Below are positions 6,311 to 7,922 of a stretch of DNA of 7,922 bases, piece after piece (position 1 is the first letter of the stretch; every line of letters starts with the position of its first letter). The translations under genes were made by a program, and so were the position numbers. This DNA is from Acidobacteriota bacterium. GTDB taxonomy: Bacteria > Acidobacteriota > Terriglobia > Versatilivoradales > Versatilivoraceae. The DNA lies in assembly GCA_026706225.1 (NCBI GenBank), contig JAPOZE010000642.1:1-7922 (forward strand). Reading direction: 5' to 3'. The notes beneath the pieces are model-generated. The model was not told the origin of the DNA, ran no database searches, and saw nothing but the letters and a program-made list of their open reading frames with translations.

Positions 6311-7726
6311 TCACTTCAAGTGCAGGACCACCATTTTCTGTTCCGTCATCTCATGGATGGCGTACTTGGGGCCTTCCTTGCCGAATCCACTCTCCTTCAG
6401 CCCTCCGTAGGGCATCAGATCGGCTCGCCACTGGGGTCCCCAATTGACATGGAGGTTGCCGGAGTCCACCTCGCGGGCAAACTTCATGGCCCAATCCAGA
6501 TTCTCGGTGAAGATTCCCGCGGAGAGCCCATAGTGGGTATCGTTGGCGAGCCTGACCGCTTCATCCACCGACCCGCAGGAGCTGAGCGCCACCGCCGGAC
6601 CGAACACCTCCTCGCAGGAAATCCGCATGGCGGGGTCCACGTCTCCGACCAGTGTCGGCGAATGCAGGGTTCCGTCGCGGTCTCCACCGGCCAGCAGGCG
6701 TGCTCCACCCGAAACGGCTTCCTGCACCCAGGACTCCACGCGCTCGGCATCGGACTCCCGGATCATCGGTCCCATGCTGACGCCCTCGCCCAGCGGATCG
6801 CCGAAACTCATGGACTTGACCTTGGGACTCAAGGCCTCGCCGAGCTCTCCATAGACGTCGGACAACGCCAGGACCCGCTGGGCGCTGATGCAAACCTGAC
6901 CGGCGTTGCTGTAACCGGTAGCCAGGATGGCCTGGCAGACCTTCTCCAGGTCGGCGTCGGGCATGACGATCAGCGGAGCGTTGCTGCCCAGCTCCATGGT
7001 CACCTTCTTCAGCCCGGCCGTCTTGCAGATGTCCTCCCCCACGTCCCGGCTGCCGGTGAAGGTGATTTTCCGAACCCGCCGATCGGCGCACAAGGCCCGC
7101 CCTATCTGGCCTCCGCCTCCGGTGATGCACTGAACGGCCGGCGGCGGGAACCCGGCTTCGAGCATGATCTCGGTAAGCTTCAACGCCGACAGCGGAGTGT
7201 CGCTGGCAGGCTTGATGATCACGCTGTTTCCGGCGGCCAGGGCGGGCCCCACCTTGTGGGCCACCAGGTTCAGCGGGAAATTGAACGGCGTCACCGCCGC
7301 TACCACGCCGCAGGGAACCCGCAGGGTGAACCCCAGGCGGTTGCCCGAGCCGGGCGCGCCGCCCAGCGGAATCATCTCACCCGTCACCCGTTTAGCCTCT
7401 TCGGCCGAAACCTCCAGGGTCTGGGCGGCCCGTGAAGCCTCAACTCGAGCCTCCCCGATGATCTTGCCTTCTTCCAGGGTGATGGTCCTGGCCAGGTCCT
7501 CGCTGCGCTCTTCAGCCAGACGCGTAGCCCTGGCCAGCAATTCATACCTCTCGTAGGCGTCCATGCGCCTCATGAGGTCCGCCCCCTGGCGGGCGGTTTC
7601 CAGCGCGCTGTCCACGTCGGCCAAGCTGGCCCGAGGCACGGTATCGACCACGCTGTCGTCGTAGGGATTTCTCACTTCGATCTTTTCCGACCGTTCGACC
7701 CATTGGTCCGCCAAAAACATTTTCAT
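6311..7726 (-). CDS. NAD(P)-dependent aldehyde dehydrogenase, GapN/lactaldehyde dehydrogenase-like
   Basis: A 471-aa soluble enzyme of the ALDH superfamily, oxidising an aldehyde to a carboxylate with NAD(P)+. The oxyanion Asn149 lies in TPFNFP (146-151), the cofactor-binding Lys172 in IIKPA (170-174), the Rossmann FTGS at 223-226, the general base Glu245 in MELGSN (244-249) and the catalytic Cys279 in GQVCIS (276-281). EEVFGP (372-377) and the C-terminal GGLKESGFGKEGPKYAIHEM (441-460) complete the fold. The GPKYAIHEMTE ending recalls the branch with non-phosphorylating glyceraldehyde-3-phosphate, lactaldehyde and phosphonoacetaldehyde dehydrogenases, so the exact substrate is open. The ATG at 7726 is chosen over a GTG at 7735 because a GGGGGG stretch (7735-7740) lies 8 nt before it; an ATG at 7720 is also possible. 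It is the first gene of a likely operon with galU, 14 bp downstream. All catalytic residues are present. Confidence 0.92.
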   Translation of the reverse strand: MKMFLADQWVERSEKIEVRNPYDDSVVDTVPRASLADVDSALETARQGADLMRRMDAYERYELLARATRLAEERSEDLARTITLEEGKIIGEARVEASRAAQTLEVSAEEAKRVTGEMIPLGGAPGSGNRLGFTLRVPCGVVAAVTPFNFPLNLVAHKVGPALAAGNSVIIKPASDTPLSALKLTEIMLEAGFPPPAVQCITGGGGQIGRALCADRRVRKITFTGSRDVGEDICKTAGLKKVTMELGSNAPLIVMPDADLEKVCQAILATGYSNAGQVCISAQRVLALSDVYGELGEALSPKVKSMSFGDPLGEGVSMGPMIRESDAERVESWVQEAVSGGARLLAGGDRDGTLHSPTLVGDVDPAMRISCEEVFGPAVALSSCGSVDEAVRLANDTHYGLSAGIFTENLDWAMKFAREVDSGNLHVNWGPQWRADLMPYGGLKESGFGKEGPKYAIHEMTEQKMVVLHLK

Positions 7727-7776
7727 CTCGAACACCCCCCGTCATGTCACTGGTGGAGGCCATTCTAACTGAAGAC

Positions 7777-7804
7777 AGTGGTCAGTGGTCAGTGATTAGT
7801 GGTC
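7777..7804. repeat. Heptamer tandem repeat, AGTGGTC x4
   Basis: Four adjacent 7-mers are AGTGGTC (7777-7783), AGTGGTC (7784-7790), AGTGATT (7791-7797) and AGTGGTC (7798-7804), followed by a partial AG. The third unit carries two changes. The array lies 51 bp upstream of the aldehyde dehydrogenase start in non-coding DNA. It may be a slippage-prone intergenic repeat; it also falls where a -35 element or operator for the ALDH-galU unit could be. Confidence 0.65.
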
Positions 7805-7831
7805 AGCCCAGCGCCCGCCCCAGACGACGGG

Positions 7832-7912
7832 GCGGATCATACAGGATGAAACCGGGTGGTTTCAGACAAGCACCGCCCCCGCCCTGGTGTGCGGATCATT
7901 CGAGGGTGAAAC
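7832..7912. repeat. Two-copy diverged direct repeat, 59-bp period
   Basis: GCGGATCAT occurs at 7832-7840 and 7891-7899. After a variable middle, each copy is followed by TGAAAC (7847-7852 and 7907-7912). Each copy is also preceded by a C-rich stretch (7810-7821 and 7871-7885). The first copy contains a 7-bp hairpin, TGAAACC (7847-7853) with GGTTTCA (7858-7864), around a GGGT loop; the second copy has lost the right arm. The second unit lies within a few bases of the window end, so the array may continue. No coding sequence is apparent in this stretch on either strand. Confidence 0.45.
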
Positions 7913-7922
7913 TGCCGATCTC

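Noticed and set aside
6320..7435. Plus-strand open frame opposite the aldehyde dehydrogenase
   Set aside because: It is antisense to an ALDH with every catalytic residue in place, and its translation shows no family features.
7762..7783. Possible minus-strand promoter for the ALDH gene with TAGAAT at 7762-7767
   Set aside because: No good -35 lies 16-18 bp away. The nearest candidate, CTGACC in the heptamer array, needs a 19-bp spacer and matches poorly.
7832..7899. CRISPR repeat-spacer array
   Set aside because: The shared block is only 9 bp followed by a diverged tail, there are only two copies, and no cas gene is nearby.

Overview
The window is GC-rich bacterial DNA (about 60% by eye). 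It holds five protein genes and no mobile element, CRISPR array, rRNA or tRNA. Signal peptides, occasional GTG starts, an exported SMP-30-type enzyme, a TPR protein and short palindromic repeats between genes would fit a Gram-negative soil or environmental lineage such as an acidobacterium. That placement is an impression; no marker gene here proves it.

Layout, left to right. Positions 1-215 carry no convincing gene; they hold a REP-like hairpin (16-50) and an imperfect 10-bp tandem repeat (141-180). Two minus-strand genes follow as a probable operon: an exported SMP-30/gluconolactonase-family protein (691-1707), then an FlK-type hotdog thioesterase (216-617). A divergent intergenic region (1708-1925) contains a candidate promoter for the plus-strand gene of a secreted TPR-repeat protein (1926-2939). 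That gene converges on selB (3152-5062, minus), across a 212-bp gap with two inverted repeats.

Upstream of selB, positions 5063-5327 contain no ORF of note on the plus strand. They do contain a good sigma70-like promoter (5095-5122), about 175 nt able to fold into a paired-ends/bulged-middle/apical-hairpin shape, and a run of eight T. This is best read as a free-standing structured small RNA, possibly 6S RNA, and it is the most interesting item here. On the minus strand come galU (5328-6296), making UDP-glucose, and just upstream an NAD(P)-dependent aldehyde dehydrogenase (6311-7726), only 14 bp away and probably co-transcribed. The last 196 bp hold a heptamer tandem repeat and a two-copy diverged repeat that may continue beyond the window.

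The genes are mostly housekeeping or general metabolic. SelB shows that the organism makes selenoproteins, but neither tRNA-Sec, selA, selD nor an obvious selenoprotein gene is visible in the window. No defence system or gene cluster of unknown type was found.
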